Assembly: GCA_947304115.1 (NCBI GenBank)
Contig: CAMZAE010000001.1
Location: forward strand, 62,001 to 126,000
Length of the DNA stretch: 64,000 nt
Source: an uncultured Prevotellaceae bacterium
GTDB lineage: Bacteria > Bacteroidota > Bacteroidia > Bacteroidales > Bacteroidaceae
Reading direction: 5' to 3'
Shown here piece by piece: positions 28,681-36,441 of this stretch. Within the stretch, counting starts at the first letter, position 1, and every line of letters begins with the position of its first letter. The notes below the pieces were generated by a model that was not told the DNA's origin, made no database searches, and worked only from the letters and a program-made list of their open reading frames with translations. Made by a program: the position numbers and the translations under genes.

Positions 28681-29574
28681 CTACAATACCTTTGTCACCA
28701 AGACGAAGAAAAGATATCGCAGTGAATAGGGGCGAAATGGCAAGGGCAGGAAACCCTCCTCACGAAGTTCTTTGGCGCGGCGGCGAAGTTCCAAAAGGCT
28801 GTGAGTTAAAGTCCAACTCTTCTGAATATAATCGGTAGTAAGCTGCCTGACGCGGCGTTCAAGCACAGGATTCTCCAAAGAACGTAATTCTCTGATAACA
28901 AAACGAATATCATCGAGACGTTTCTGCACTATTTCGGGCGTTAGCGAATGTGTTATTGTGCCGCTGTGCTGGCGGTAGAAATAGGCTTTGGAGTCAAGCT
29001 CAATGAGCGTCTTTGCTTTCAAAAAGAGCTGCGGCGTGAACAACTCGTCTTCGTGCAGGAGGCCAGGATGGAACCGCAAGTCGCCAAGAATCTCGCGCCT
29101 AAAGGCATAGCCCCAAGCCGCAGCGCGAAGGTTGCGATGCTGGAGGAACTGCCTCCCCCATCCCCTCCAAAGGAAGGGTAAATTGCCGCGACTCATCTTT
29201 CTCTCCTCTGGAGAGAGCTGGGGTGAGGCCATCATCTTGAACATCACGACGTCCGCTTCCTCTTTCCTCACCTGCTCTATCACCGCTTCGTATGCAGAGG
29301 GGATGAGGCAGTCGTCGGCATCAACGAACTGGATGTAACGGCCTCGGACATTCTCGATGCCCGTATTCCGCGCCACAGAAAGCCCCGCCTGCTCCTGGCG
29401 GATAAGCCTCCCTCCTCGGGGGGAGGCTGGAGGGGGGCTGCTTCCATCATCCACCACAATCACCTCCGCCTCATCCTTAGTAAGAGGAAGTGCCTGAATG
29501 CTCTCCAGGCAAGCGCGAAGATAATCCTCCGGCTCGTTGTGGTAGGTGACGATGAAAGAAACAAGCGGCTCCAT
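28681..29574 (-). CDS. Family 2 glycosyltransferase
   Basis: A 297-residue GT-A fold enzyme that transfers a sugar from a nucleotide donor; donor and acceptor are unknown. [15 protein letters not shown] opens the protein, VVDDGSS binds the nucleotide, and QFVDADDCL near residue 86 is the metal-binding DxD. Two GC-rich palindromic elements are in frame: [10 protein letters not shown] (29406-29439) right after VVDDGSS, and [20 protein letters not shown] (29151-29229) near residue 120. These may disturb the fold, but the frame stays open. Its -7 box is only 9 bases from the start codon. It could have a role in cell-surface glycans, by family only. Confidence 0.87.
   Translation of the reverse strand: MEPLVSFIVTYHNEPEDYLRACLESIQALPLTKDEAEVIVVDDGSSPPPASPRGGRLIRQEQAGLSVARNTGIENVRGRYIQFVDADDCLIPSAYEAVIEQVRKEEADVVMFKMMASPQLSPEERKMSRGNLPFLWRGWGRQFLQHRNLRAAAWGYAFRREILGDLRFHPGLLHEDELFTPQLFLKAKTLIELDSKAYFYRQHSGTITHSLTPEIVQKRLDDIRFVIRELRSLENPVLERRVRQLTTDYIQKSWTLTHSLLELRRRAKELREEGFLPLPFRPYSLRYLFFVLVTKVL
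29151..29229. repeat. GC-rich palindromic element in the glycosyltransferase (1)
   Basis: Halves CCTCCCCCATCCCCTCCAAAGGAAGGG and CTCTCCTCTGGAGAGAG, ending CTGGGGTGAGGCC; read in frame. Confidence 0.8.
29406..29439. repeat. GC-rich palindromic element in the glycosyltransferase (2)
   Basis: A half-length copy, CCTCCCTCCTCGGGGGGAGG followed by CTGGAGGGGGGC, read in frame directly after the nucleotide-binding VVDDGSS. Confidence 0.85.
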
Positions 29575-29582
29575 ATTCAGCG

Positions 29583-29590
29583 CAAAGATA
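29583..29590 (-). promoter_or_regulatory. -7 box of the glycosyltransferase gene
   Basis: Minus-strand TATCTTTG, 9 bases before the ATG at 29574, implying an almost absent 5' leader. Confidence 0.65.
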
Positions 29591-29596
29591 CAAATA

Positions 29597-29631
29597 AATT
29601 AAGAATTAAGAATTAAGAATTAAGAATTATT
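29597..29631. repeat. AATTAAGAATTAAG tandem repeat
   Basis: Near-perfect tandem copies of the 8-nt unit AAGAATTA between the divergent promoters of the glycosyltransferase and mcrB. Confidence 0.75.
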
Positions 29632-29634
29632 TCG

Positions 29635-29642
29635 TACTTTTG
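29635..29642 (+). promoter_or_regulatory. -7 box upstream of the mcrB region
   Basis: TACTTTTG, with about 250 bases of non-coding or relic sequence before mcrB. Confidence 0.6.
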
Positions 29643-29765
29643 CAGAAAGAAAGCAACTCGCAGGTAGTTTGCCAAGACCGCCTTTTCCAAAGCGACTTCG
29701 ACAGATACTTGGAAGAAATGCCGAGCATAGAGGAAGATACAAGCATTTCATATAAATAATAGAAT

Positions 29766-29825
29766 ATGAACACAGAGAAACAGATAGCTGCTGCGGCAGC
29801 GGAATTTGCGCAAGTTTACACATAA
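29766..29825 (+). pseudogene. Remnant of a DNA methyltransferase N-terminus
   Basis: A 19-codon reading frame, MNTEKQIAAAAAEFAQVYT, ending in TAA. The sequence resembles, from memory, the opening of large class I DNA methyltransferases of the YeeA type, which start with a Lys/Ala-rich helix and AAAxFA. Nothing further of that protein is visible before mcrB. It may be what is left of a replaced modification gene; a real small peptide is the alternative. Confidence 0.35.
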
Positions 29826-29892
29826 AAGAGGCCTATAGTCAAGATGCCGAACAAAGCCAATTATAAAATATCTAACTTAAACAATACGAGAT

Positions 29893-32397
29893 ATGATTTT
29901 TACTTGGATTCCATTTTATAAAGAGTTCGCACAGAAACTTTTGCAGTTTAGAGAAAACAGAACTCCGTTAGTTGATTGGATATATGGTAATATTGATGGA
30001 AGTCTAATCAAACATTTCAAAGATGCTCCTGATGGCAGACATGTCCCAGATACAGACCCATTTACTGTAATGGCTATCATCAACCGAGGCATTGCTTATA
30101 ACAAGAAAGTCGAACTTTGTAAACAATTCAAAAGTTATCTTGAAATCTCAGAACCTGTTCCACAAGATTTCTCTGGAGTACCAGAAATGAATAATATGCT
30201 ATCAAACTTCATTGGATTTGAAGAGGATAGAAAAGACGGAGATATAGAAAGACTATGGAATTTGTTTGAGTGCGCTGTTCTTGATAAAGATATTGAGAAA
30301 GCGTACAATGCTCTAAACGGCCAATACCTTATCAAATACAATATCACTATGGGATTGTTCTGGGTACGCCCTGATAAGTATTTGGCATTAGACGGCAATA
30401 ACAAGGCAAAGTTGCTGTCATTGGGTATAGCCTCTTTTGATGGGAAATTTGTTCCATACGATGAGTATGTTAGAATCATGAAACGCCTTGACGAAAAGAT
30501 GGCTTCTGGAGAGGTTCCAAGTGCCAATTATGCAGAATTCTCGCAAATGGCATATTCACAGAATGACGGTTCAAGCACAAGAGATTTGCCGAAAATCTCC
30601 GACTCAAATTCTCACAATTTCGCTGTCGCCTATTGGACATTCTCTCCTGGTGAAAAGGCCTCAAAATGGCAGTCGTGTATTGATGAAGGAATCATGTGCA
30701 TAGGTTGGGATGCTCTGGGTGACTTATCACAATATGCATCTCGGGAAGATATGAGGACAGAATTAAAGAAACAATATCCGACTGATGGCTCTGCTATAAA
30801 TGACTCCTTGGCTGTATGGCAGTTCTCTCATGAAATGAAGTCTGGCGATATTGTATTTGCAAAAAAAGGTAAGACTCAAATCATAGGACGCGGAATAGTT
30901 GAATCCGATTATATGTTTGATTCGGAACGTACTGAGTTCAAACATATCAGGAAAGTAAAATGGACCAATATCGGGGAATGGATGACAGATGATAGATTTG
31001 CAGTTAAGACGCTTACCAGTATTACCCAATATGCAGATTATGTGGAGAAATTAAATAATCTCGTTGAAGATAAAAACTCACCTAAACAAGAAGAATCAAC
31101 AGGCAAACAGAATTGGTGGTTAACTGGTAGCCCCAAGTATTGGAGTCCTTCGAACGATTGGGATTTGGGCGAAGATATAGACTATACACTTTATAATGAG
31201 AAAGGAAACAAGAGGCGCATCTTCAAGCATTTCAAAGAGGCAAAGCCGGGCGATGCCGTTATAGCATATGAATCTACTCCTGTACTCCAGATTGTTGCTA
31301 TCGGATACGTGGTATCGGAAACAGATGGAGAGGTTCTGTATATCCGGAAGAAAGAAGAGTTGTTGTCGCCTGTTCCATATTCCGAGATTCTATCCAATCC
31401 TGTTCTCAAAAACTCAGAACCAGTAATGAATCGCTGTCAAGGCAGCCTCTTCCGCCTCACTAATGATGAATATGAGGAAGTGATGCGTCTTATTCGAAAA
31501 GAAAATCCCGAACCTATTGAAGAAGAGGACGAACAAGATGAAGATTATTTACCTTATACAGATAAAAACTTCTTGAAAGAAGTGTATATGGATGAGCAGC
31601 AGTTGCAAACATTGAAGTCTTTGTTAATACGCAAGAAGAACCTGATTTTGCAAGGCGCTCCAGGTGTTGGGAAAACCTATGCTGCCAAACGGCTCGCCTA
31701 TTCCATAATGGGTGTAAAAGACGTATCTCGCATAGATATAATACAGTTCCATCAGAATTATAGTTATGAGGATTTTGTGATGGGATATAAGCCAAATGCC
31801 GATGGAGGATTCTCACTTATCAATGGTATCTTCTACGAATTCTGCCAAAAGGCAAGACAGCATCGTGAACTGGATTACTTCCTGATTATTGACGAAATCA
31901 ATAGAGGTAATCTGAGTAAGATATTTGGAGAATTGTTGCAACTAATTGAGGCAGACTATCGTGAACAGCCCATCCAATTGGCTTATAACAAGCAGCGTTT
32001 TTCTGTACCAAGTAATGTGTATATCATTGGTATGATGAACACGGCTGACCGCTCGTTGGCAATGATTGACTATGCCCTTCGTCGCAGATTCAGTTTCTTT
32101 GAGATAAAGCCAGGATTCGAAACGTTTGGTTTTAAGGAGGAAATCAGGAAACACATGGATTCACATCTTGACAATCTTGTTAAAGCCGTCATTGAACTGA
32201 ATAAGGTCATTGAGAGTGATGATTCGTTAGGTTCTGGCTTCTGTATAGGTCATAGTTATCTGTGCAATTTGGATGGCGGATACGATTTGGAAAGCATTGT
32301 TGAATACGATATTATTCCTATGCTTAGAGAATATTGGTTCGACAATGACAGCAAGTTTAATCAGGAAGCGCAGAAACTAAGAAATGCTATCAAATGA
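29893..32397 (+). CDS. mcrB: McrB-type restriction GTPase with two PUA-like (EVE-type) domains
   Basis: An 834-residue subunit of a type IV restriction system that cuts modified DNA. Residues 1-200 form a helical N-terminal region (TWIPFYKEFAQKLLQF). Residues about 240-380 form one PUA/EVE-like domain (AYWTFSPGEKASKW, GIMCIGWDALGDLSQY, MKSGDIVFAKKGK), and about 400-540 a second (NWWLTGSPKYWSPSNDWDLG, AKPGDAVIAYEST). The AAA module has Walker A GAPGVGKT near residue 588, Walker B YFLIIDEINRG near 660 and MMNTADRSLAMIDYALRRRF. The PUA-like domains probably read flipped modified bases. It overlaps mcrC by 4 bases. The sequence looks AT-rich, suggesting transfer. Confidence 0.9.
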   Translation: MIFTWIPFYKEFAQKLLQFRENRTPLVDWIYGNIDGSLIKHFKDAPDGRHVPDTDPFTVMAIINRGIAYNKKVELCKQFKSYLEISEPVPQDFSGVPEMNNMLSNFIGFEEDRKDGDIERLWNLFECAVLDKDIEKAYNALNGQYLIKYNITMGLFWVRPDKYLALDGNNKAKLLSLGIASFDGKFVPYDEYVRIMKRLDEKMASGEVPSANYAEFSQMAYSQNDGSSTRDLPKISDSNSHNFAVAYWTFSPGEKASKWQSCIDEGIMCIGWDALGDLSQYASREDMRTELKKQYPTDGSAINDSLAVWQFSHEMKSGDIVFAKKGKTQIIGRGIVESDYMFDSERTEFKHIRKVKWTNIGEWMTDDRFAVKTLTSITQYADYVEKLNNLVEDKNSPKQEESTGKQNWWLTGSPKYWSPSNDWDLGEDIDYTLYNEKGNKRRIFKHFKEAKPGDAVIAYESTPVLQIVAIGYVVSETDGEVLYIRKKEELLSPVPYSEILSNPVLKNSEPVMNRCQGSLFRLTNDEYEEVMRLIRKENPEPIEEEDEQDEDYLPYTDKNFLKEVYMDEQQLQTLKSLLIRKKNLILQGAPGVGKTYAAKRLAYSIMGVKDVSRIDIIQFHQNYSYEDFVMGYKPNADGGFSLINGIFYEFCQKARQHRELDYFLIIDEINRGNLSKIFGELLQLIEADYREQPIQLAYNKQRFSVPSNVYIIGMMNTADRSLAMIDYALRRRFSFFEIKPGFETFGFKEEIRKHMDSHLDNLVKAVIELNKVIESDDSLGSGFCIGHSYLCNLDGGYDLESIVEYDIIPMLREYWFDNDSKFNQEAQKLRNAIK

Positions 32398-33437
32398 CTG
32401 AGGATAAAGGCATACTGATTCGCAACATCTACTATATGTTGGCCTATGCTTTTCAAGAGCTTAGGCAGAATAACTATGCTGAAATAGAGGGTGAGAAGTT
32501 TGATGACATCTATGACCTCTTTGCAGAAATACTGGCGATAGGCATATCATATCAATTGAAGCAAGGACTTTATCGTGAGTATATGGCCAAGAACGAGTCT
32601 GTGCATACGATAAGGGGAAAGATAGATATAAATGGAACTATCGCCAACAGGGTGCGCAACAATCGACAGATATCCTGCGACTATGATGAGTTGTCAGAGA
32701 ACAATGTGTACAACCAAATCCTTCGGACTACAGCAACAATTCTGATAAGACATTCTGATGTAAAGAAAGAGAGGAAAGCAAAACTGAAACAACTGATGCT
32801 CTTCTTTCAGAATGTGCAACCTATAGACCTTCATACGATACGTTGGAATTCTTTGCGTTTTGATCGTAATAATAGGAACTATCGCATGTTGACATATCTC
32901 TGTTATTTCATCGTGAGTGAATGGCTCATGACTACGGAAGAAGGTAAGATGAAGATGCGTGAGTTTTCTGATGACCACATGTGCAGACTCTTTGAGAAGT
33001 TCGTCTTGGAGTATTACAAGAAGCATCATCCAGAGCTGAAGGCTTGCGCTGCTCAGATTGGTTGGAACATTGTGGAAGAGGCTACGGATGTTGCTATCCT
33101 TCCTATCATGCAGACAGATATACTTTTGACCATAGGAGAACGTACGCTGATAGTGGATACCAAGTATTATACCAAAATCATGCAGAAGCAATACGGCAAA
33201 GAAACCTTGCGTAACAGTCACCTATACCAGATACGGACATACGTGGATGAATACGATAGGGAACACACGCACAAAGTGGATGGCATGTTGCTATACGCCA
33301 AGACAAAAGAGGACGATTTAGAGGATGCTCAAATAACTCATCGAGACGGATATACACTATTTATGCGAACATTAGATTTGAACACAGATTTCGAAACGAT
33401 AAAGAGACGGTTGGATAGCTTTATTTGTTCAGATTAG
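32394..33437 (+). CDS. mcrC: McrC endonuclease subunit
   Basis: A 347-residue partner of McrB, translated from an overlapping ATGA. The N-terminal beta region and the NVYNQILRTTATIL helix precede a C-terminal PD-(D/E)XK nuclease: PIMQTDILLTIGERTLIVDTKYYT near residue 240 holds D, D and K. McrC is bound by the McrB ring and cleaves DNA during translocation. Its length matches the family. Confidence 0.92.
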   Translation: MTEDKGILIRNIYYMLAYAFQELRQNNYAEIEGEKFDDIYDLFAEILAIGISYQLKQGLYREYMAKNESVHTIRGKIDINGTIANRVRNNRQISCDYDELSENNVYNQILRTTATILIRHSDVKKERKAKLKQLMLFFQNVQPIDLHTIRWNSLRFDRNNRNYRMLTYLCYFIVSEWLMTTEEGKMKMREFSDDHMCRLFEKFVLEYYKKHHPELKACAAQIGWNIVEEATDVAILPIMQTDILLTIGERTLIVDTKYYTKIMQKQYGKETLRNSHLYQIRTYVDEYDREHTHKVDGMLLYAKTKEDDLEDAQITHRDGYTLFMRTLDLNTDFETIKRRLDSFICSD

Positions 33438-33620
33438 GGCGGACTAAAAAGTGGATAAGGCATGTAACATTTTCGAGTTTTCTATACATACTATAGAAGA
33501 TATATAATCTTCAACCTATACGAATATGAGAAAGATACCTCAAAAGACCTTTACCACAATTCTGCATCTTTCAGAGATGTAAAATGCTGGGCGAAGAGGA
33601 CAAGCAAATAGGGAACACTT

Positions 33621-33700
33621 GAAGCGAAAAGCGAGGAAAAGCGAGGAAAAGCTAAGACAACCTAGGGAAGCATAGGAAAACCTAGGAAAACCTAGAAATA
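33621..33700. repeat. Decamer direct repeats upstream of the four-helix gene
   Basis: Eight consecutive 10-nt units, such as GCGAGGAAAA (twice), CATAGGAAAA, CCTAGGAAAA and CCTAGAAATA. The spacer from 33438 holds nothing else recognisable; an 18-codon frame at 33525-33581 is probably chance. Confidence 0.85.
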
Positions 33701-33724
33701 AGAAAAACATCAATCAAAACAGCT

Positions 33725-34381
33725 ATGGAATATAATACTAAAGGCAAGGTACTGAAGAAGGCTGTGGTTTGGAAAGACCTTTACTTCTATCGCAAAAGCG
33801 ATACGCTATATCAGTTGACGGTGGAGTTCTGCCATCGCTATCTGCCTGCATACGGCGACCGTACCGTTGACCAAATGGTACAAGCCGCTCGAAGCGGCAA
33901 GCAGAACATCGTAGAAGGTAGTGAGGACGGACAGACAAGTTCGGAAATGGAGATTAAATTGCTGAATGCAGCCCGTGGCAGCTTGCAGGAACTGCGAGCC
34001 GACTACCATGACTATCTCAACACTCGCCACCTCCAAACATGGGACGTTAACAATGAACGTCAGCAACGGCTTCGTGAGTTTTGCCACTCTCACAATGATT
34101 ATGTCGATTATGAGCCTTTGGTAGCTAAGATGAACGATGAGGAGATGGCCAATATGGCACTTACCCTCTGCCATCAAACGGATAAGATGATGTGCGCATA
34201 TATCGAGAATTTGGAAAAACAGTTTGTGACAGAAGGTGGCATCAAGGAGCGAATGTATGCTGCCCGCACGGGTTATCGCCAAGAGCAGGATGCTCACATG
34301 CAGGCACTGGAAGCCGAGAACCAACAATTGAAAAAGAGAATCAAAGAGCTGGAGGAAGAACTGGCGAGGAGAGAAAGATAA
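33725..34381 (+). CDS. Four-helix bundle protein (suffix-domain type, S23/Avd-like)
   Basis: A 218-residue, mostly helical protein. The N-terminal 125 residues (YQLTVEFCHRYLPAYGDRTV, AARSGKQNIVEGSEDGQTSS, LNAARGSLQELRADYHDYL) match the four-helix fold shared by S23 rRNA-intervening proteins and the Avd subunit of diversity-generating retroelements. The C-terminus is a coiled coil (EAENQQLKKRIKELEEELAR). From memory this is the 'four helix bundle suffix domain' family. No reverse transcriptase or variable repeat is near, so a retroelement role is not supported. Decamer repeats flank it on both sides. Function is unknown. Confidence 0.8.
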   Translation: MEYNTKGKVLKKAVVWKDLYFYRKSDTLYQLTVEFCHRYLPAYGDRTVDQMVQAARSGKQNIVEGSEDGQTSSEMEIKLLNAARGSLQELRADYHDYLNTRHLQTWDVNNERQQRLREFCHSHNDYVDYEPLVAKMNDEEMANMALTLCHQTDKMMCAYIENLEKQFVTEGGIKERMYAARTGYRQEQDAHMQALEAENQQLKKRIKELEEELARRER

Positions 34382-34440
34382 TTATAGGAAAGCCTAGGAG
34401 AACCTAGGATAGCCAAGGAAAACCTAAGAAAAATAATACC
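34382..34440. repeat. Decamer direct repeats downstream of the four-helix gene
   Basis: About five units of 10 nt (TATAGGAAAG, CCTAGGAGAA, CCTAGGATAG, CCAAGGAAAA, CCTAAGAAAA), the same family as at 33621-33700. They fill the whole gap up to the topB start at 34443. Confidence 0.85.
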
Positions 34441-34442
34441 AA

Positions 34443-36383
34443 ATGATAGTTTGTATTGCGGAGAAGCCTTCTGTGGCGCGGGAGATTGCGAATGTCCTTG
34501 GGGCAAAGACTCAGAAGGACGGCTACTTGGAGGGCAATGGGTATCAGGTGACTTGGACTTTCGGTCATCTGTGCGAGTTGAAGGAACCGCATGACTATAC
34601 GCCGGTGTGGAAGAGCTGGAGCCTGGGGCAGTTGCCGATGATTCCGCCCCGCTTCGGCATCAAGCTCAAGCAGGATAAAGGGGTAGAGAAGCAGTTCCAT
34701 ATCATCGAGGAATTGATGCAGAAGGCTGACGAAATCATCAACTGCGGCGATGCGGGGCAGGAGGGTGAACTCATCCAGCGATGGGTGATGCAGAAGGCAG
34801 GGGCGAAATGCCCTGTGAAGCGTCTTTGGGTGAACAGCCTGACGGAGGAAGCCATTCGCGAAGGCTTCCAGACACTCAAAGACCAAGATGCCTATCAAGG
34901 GCTTTATGAGGCAGGCCTGATGCGGGCCATCGGCGACTGGCTGCTGGGCATGAATGCAACAAGGCTCTACACTCAAAAGTATGCTGCGGGCAAGCGTCAG
35001 GTGCTGAGCGTCGGAAGGGTGCAAACCCCTACTCTCGCCCTCGTCGTAGCCCGTCAGCGGGAGATAGACAACTTCGTGCCAAAGCAGTCGTGGGTGCTCT
35101 CAACGATGTATCGAGACACGAAGTTCAACGCAACAGCCCCCTCCCCCAACCCCTCCCCCGAGGAGGAGGGGAGCACGCGGCGAAAGAAAAGCCTCCCTCC
35201 TCGGGGGGAGGTTGGAGGGGGGCAGCTTGAGTTCGCCACAGAAGCTGAAGGTAAAGCTCTACTCGACAGCATCAAGGAAAAGCCCTTCACGGTTCTTTCT
35301 GTCGAGAAGAAGAAGGGCACTGAGGCTCCGCCAAGGCTTTACGATCTGACCGGGCTTCAGGTGGATTGCAACAAGAAGCTGGGCCTTTCGGCAGAGCAGA
35401 CGCTCGGCATCATCCAGAGCCTCTACGAGAAGAAGGTAACGACCTATCCGCGTGTCGATACGACTTTCCTGCCCGATGATGTCTATGCAAAGTGTCCGCA
35501 GACGATGAACGGCCTCTACCAGACAAAGTTCGCTGGTGTGGCTCCATACGCAGACCTTATCCGACCGCTTGGCGGCGGGAAGCCGTTGCGCAAGTCGAAG
35601 AAAGTGTTCGACAACTCAAAGGTCACAGACCACCATGCCATCATCCCCACCGGCATCATTCCCCAAGGCCTTACGGAACTGGAGCAGAAGGTGTTCGACC
35701 TCGTGGCAAGAGCCTTCATAGCGGTCTTCTATGACGATTGCAAGTTTGAGACAACGACGGTTATAGGTGAAGTGAAGAAGAAGGAGGACGACACGAGCAT
35801 CCTCTTCCGCACCACAGGCAAAGTGATTATTGAGGAGGGTTGGCGCAAAGTGTTAGCCCCCACCAAACCTCTCCGAGGGGAGGCTTCAAGCCCCTCCCCA
35901 TCGGGGGAGACGGAGGGGGGCTGTATTCCCGTCTTTGCCAAAGGCGAAAGCGGGCCGCACACACCTTCGCTTTCCGAGAAGTGGACGACACCGCCGAAGC
36001 CCTACACCGACGCCACCTTGCTCCGTGCTATGGAAACGGCAGGCAAGACCGTTGAGGACGAGGAACTGCGCGATGCCCTCAAGGAGAATGGCATCGGTCG
36101 TCCGAGCACCAGAGCCGCCATCATCGAGACGCTTATCCGCCGCCACTATATCCAACGGCAACGTTCCTCACTACATCCCACCCCAACAGGCTTTGAGCTT
36201 ATCGACCTCATACACGAGGAACTGCTCAAGAGTGCAGAACTCACGGGCCGATGGGAAAAGAAACTGCGCCAGATAGAGCGTCACGAATACGAAGCCCGTA
36301 CATTCCTCGAGGAGCTGAAGCAGATGGTGACGGACATCGTTCTAGCCGTCCTGAAAGACAACAAGACGGCAAATATACAATAA
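34443..36383 (+). CDS. topB: Type IA DNA topoisomerase III with two in-frame repeat insertions
   Basis: A 646-residue cytoplasmic enzyme that decatenates DNA by single-strand passage. It has the Toprim start IVCIAEKPSVAREIANVLG, the NCGDAGQEGELI metal site near residue 100, GRVQTPTLALVVARQ, and the active-site tyrosine in VTTYPRVDTTFLPDD near residue 335. Two GC-rich palindromic elements are translated: residues about 232-260 (SPNPSPEEEG ... PPRGEVGGG; 35137-35223) and about 472-494 (KPLRGEASSPSPSGETEGG; 35857-35923). Homologues lack them as far as I recall. It is not obviously linked to the four-helix gene. Confidence 0.95.
   Translation: MIVCIAEKPSVAREIANVLGAKTQKDGYLEGNGYQVTWTFGHLCELKEPHDYTPVWKSWSLGQLPMIPPRFGIKLKQDKGVEKQFHIIEELMQKADEIINCGDAGQEGELIQRWVMQKAGAKCPVKRLWVNSLTEEAIREGFQTLKDQDAYQGLYEAGLMRAIGDWLLGMNATRLYTQKYAAGKRQVLSVGRVQTPTLALVVARQREIDNFVPKQSWVLSTMYRDTKFNATAPSPNPSPEEEGSTRRKKSLPPRGEVGGGQLEFATEAEGKALLDSIKEKPFTVLSVEKKKGTEAPPRLYDLTGLQVDCNKKLGLSAEQTLGIIQSLYEKKVTTYPRVDTTFLPDDVYAKCPQTMNGLYQTKFAGVAPYADLIRPLGGGKPLRKSKKVFDNSKVTDHHAIIPTGIIPQGLTELEQKVFDLVARAFIAVFYDDCKFETTTVIGEVKKKEDDTSILFRTTGKVIIEEGWRKVLAPTKPLRGEASSPSPSGETEGGCIPVFAKGESGPHTPSLSEKWTTPPKPYTDATLLRAMETAGKTVEDEELRDALKENGIGRPSTRAAIIETLIRRHYIQRQRSSLHPTPTGFELIDLIHEELLKSAELTGRWEKKLRQIERHEYEARTFLEELKQMVTDIVLAVLKDNKTANIQ
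35137..35223. repeat. GC-rich palindromic element in topB (1)
   Basis: Two halves, CCCTCCCCCGAGGAGGAGGGG and CCTCCCTCCTCGGGGGGAGG, with TTGGAGGGGGGC at the end; in frame. Confidence 0.9.
35857..35923. repeat. GC-rich palindromic element in topB (2)
   Basis: Halves CCTCTCCGAGGGGAGG and CCCCTCCCCATCGGGGGAG, ending ACGGAGGGGGGC; in frame. Confidence 0.9.
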
Positions 36384-36441
36384 AAGATGTCTTTATACGT
36401 TATATATAATATATAAGGTTGAAAGGTTAAAGGGAGACTGG

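Noticed and set aside
29639-29758. A TTG-started frame ending in EDTSISYK upstream of mcrB
   Set aside because: The TTG is part of the -7 box, so the frame would not be transcribed from its start; no family seen.
33525-33581. 18-codon frame MRKIPQKTFTTILHLSEM before the four-helix gene
   Set aside because: Too short, no leader signal and no known match; likely chance.
33621-34440. Diversity-generating retroelement
   Set aside because: The four-helix protein is Avd-like, but no reverse transcriptase, template repeat or variable repeat was found nearby.
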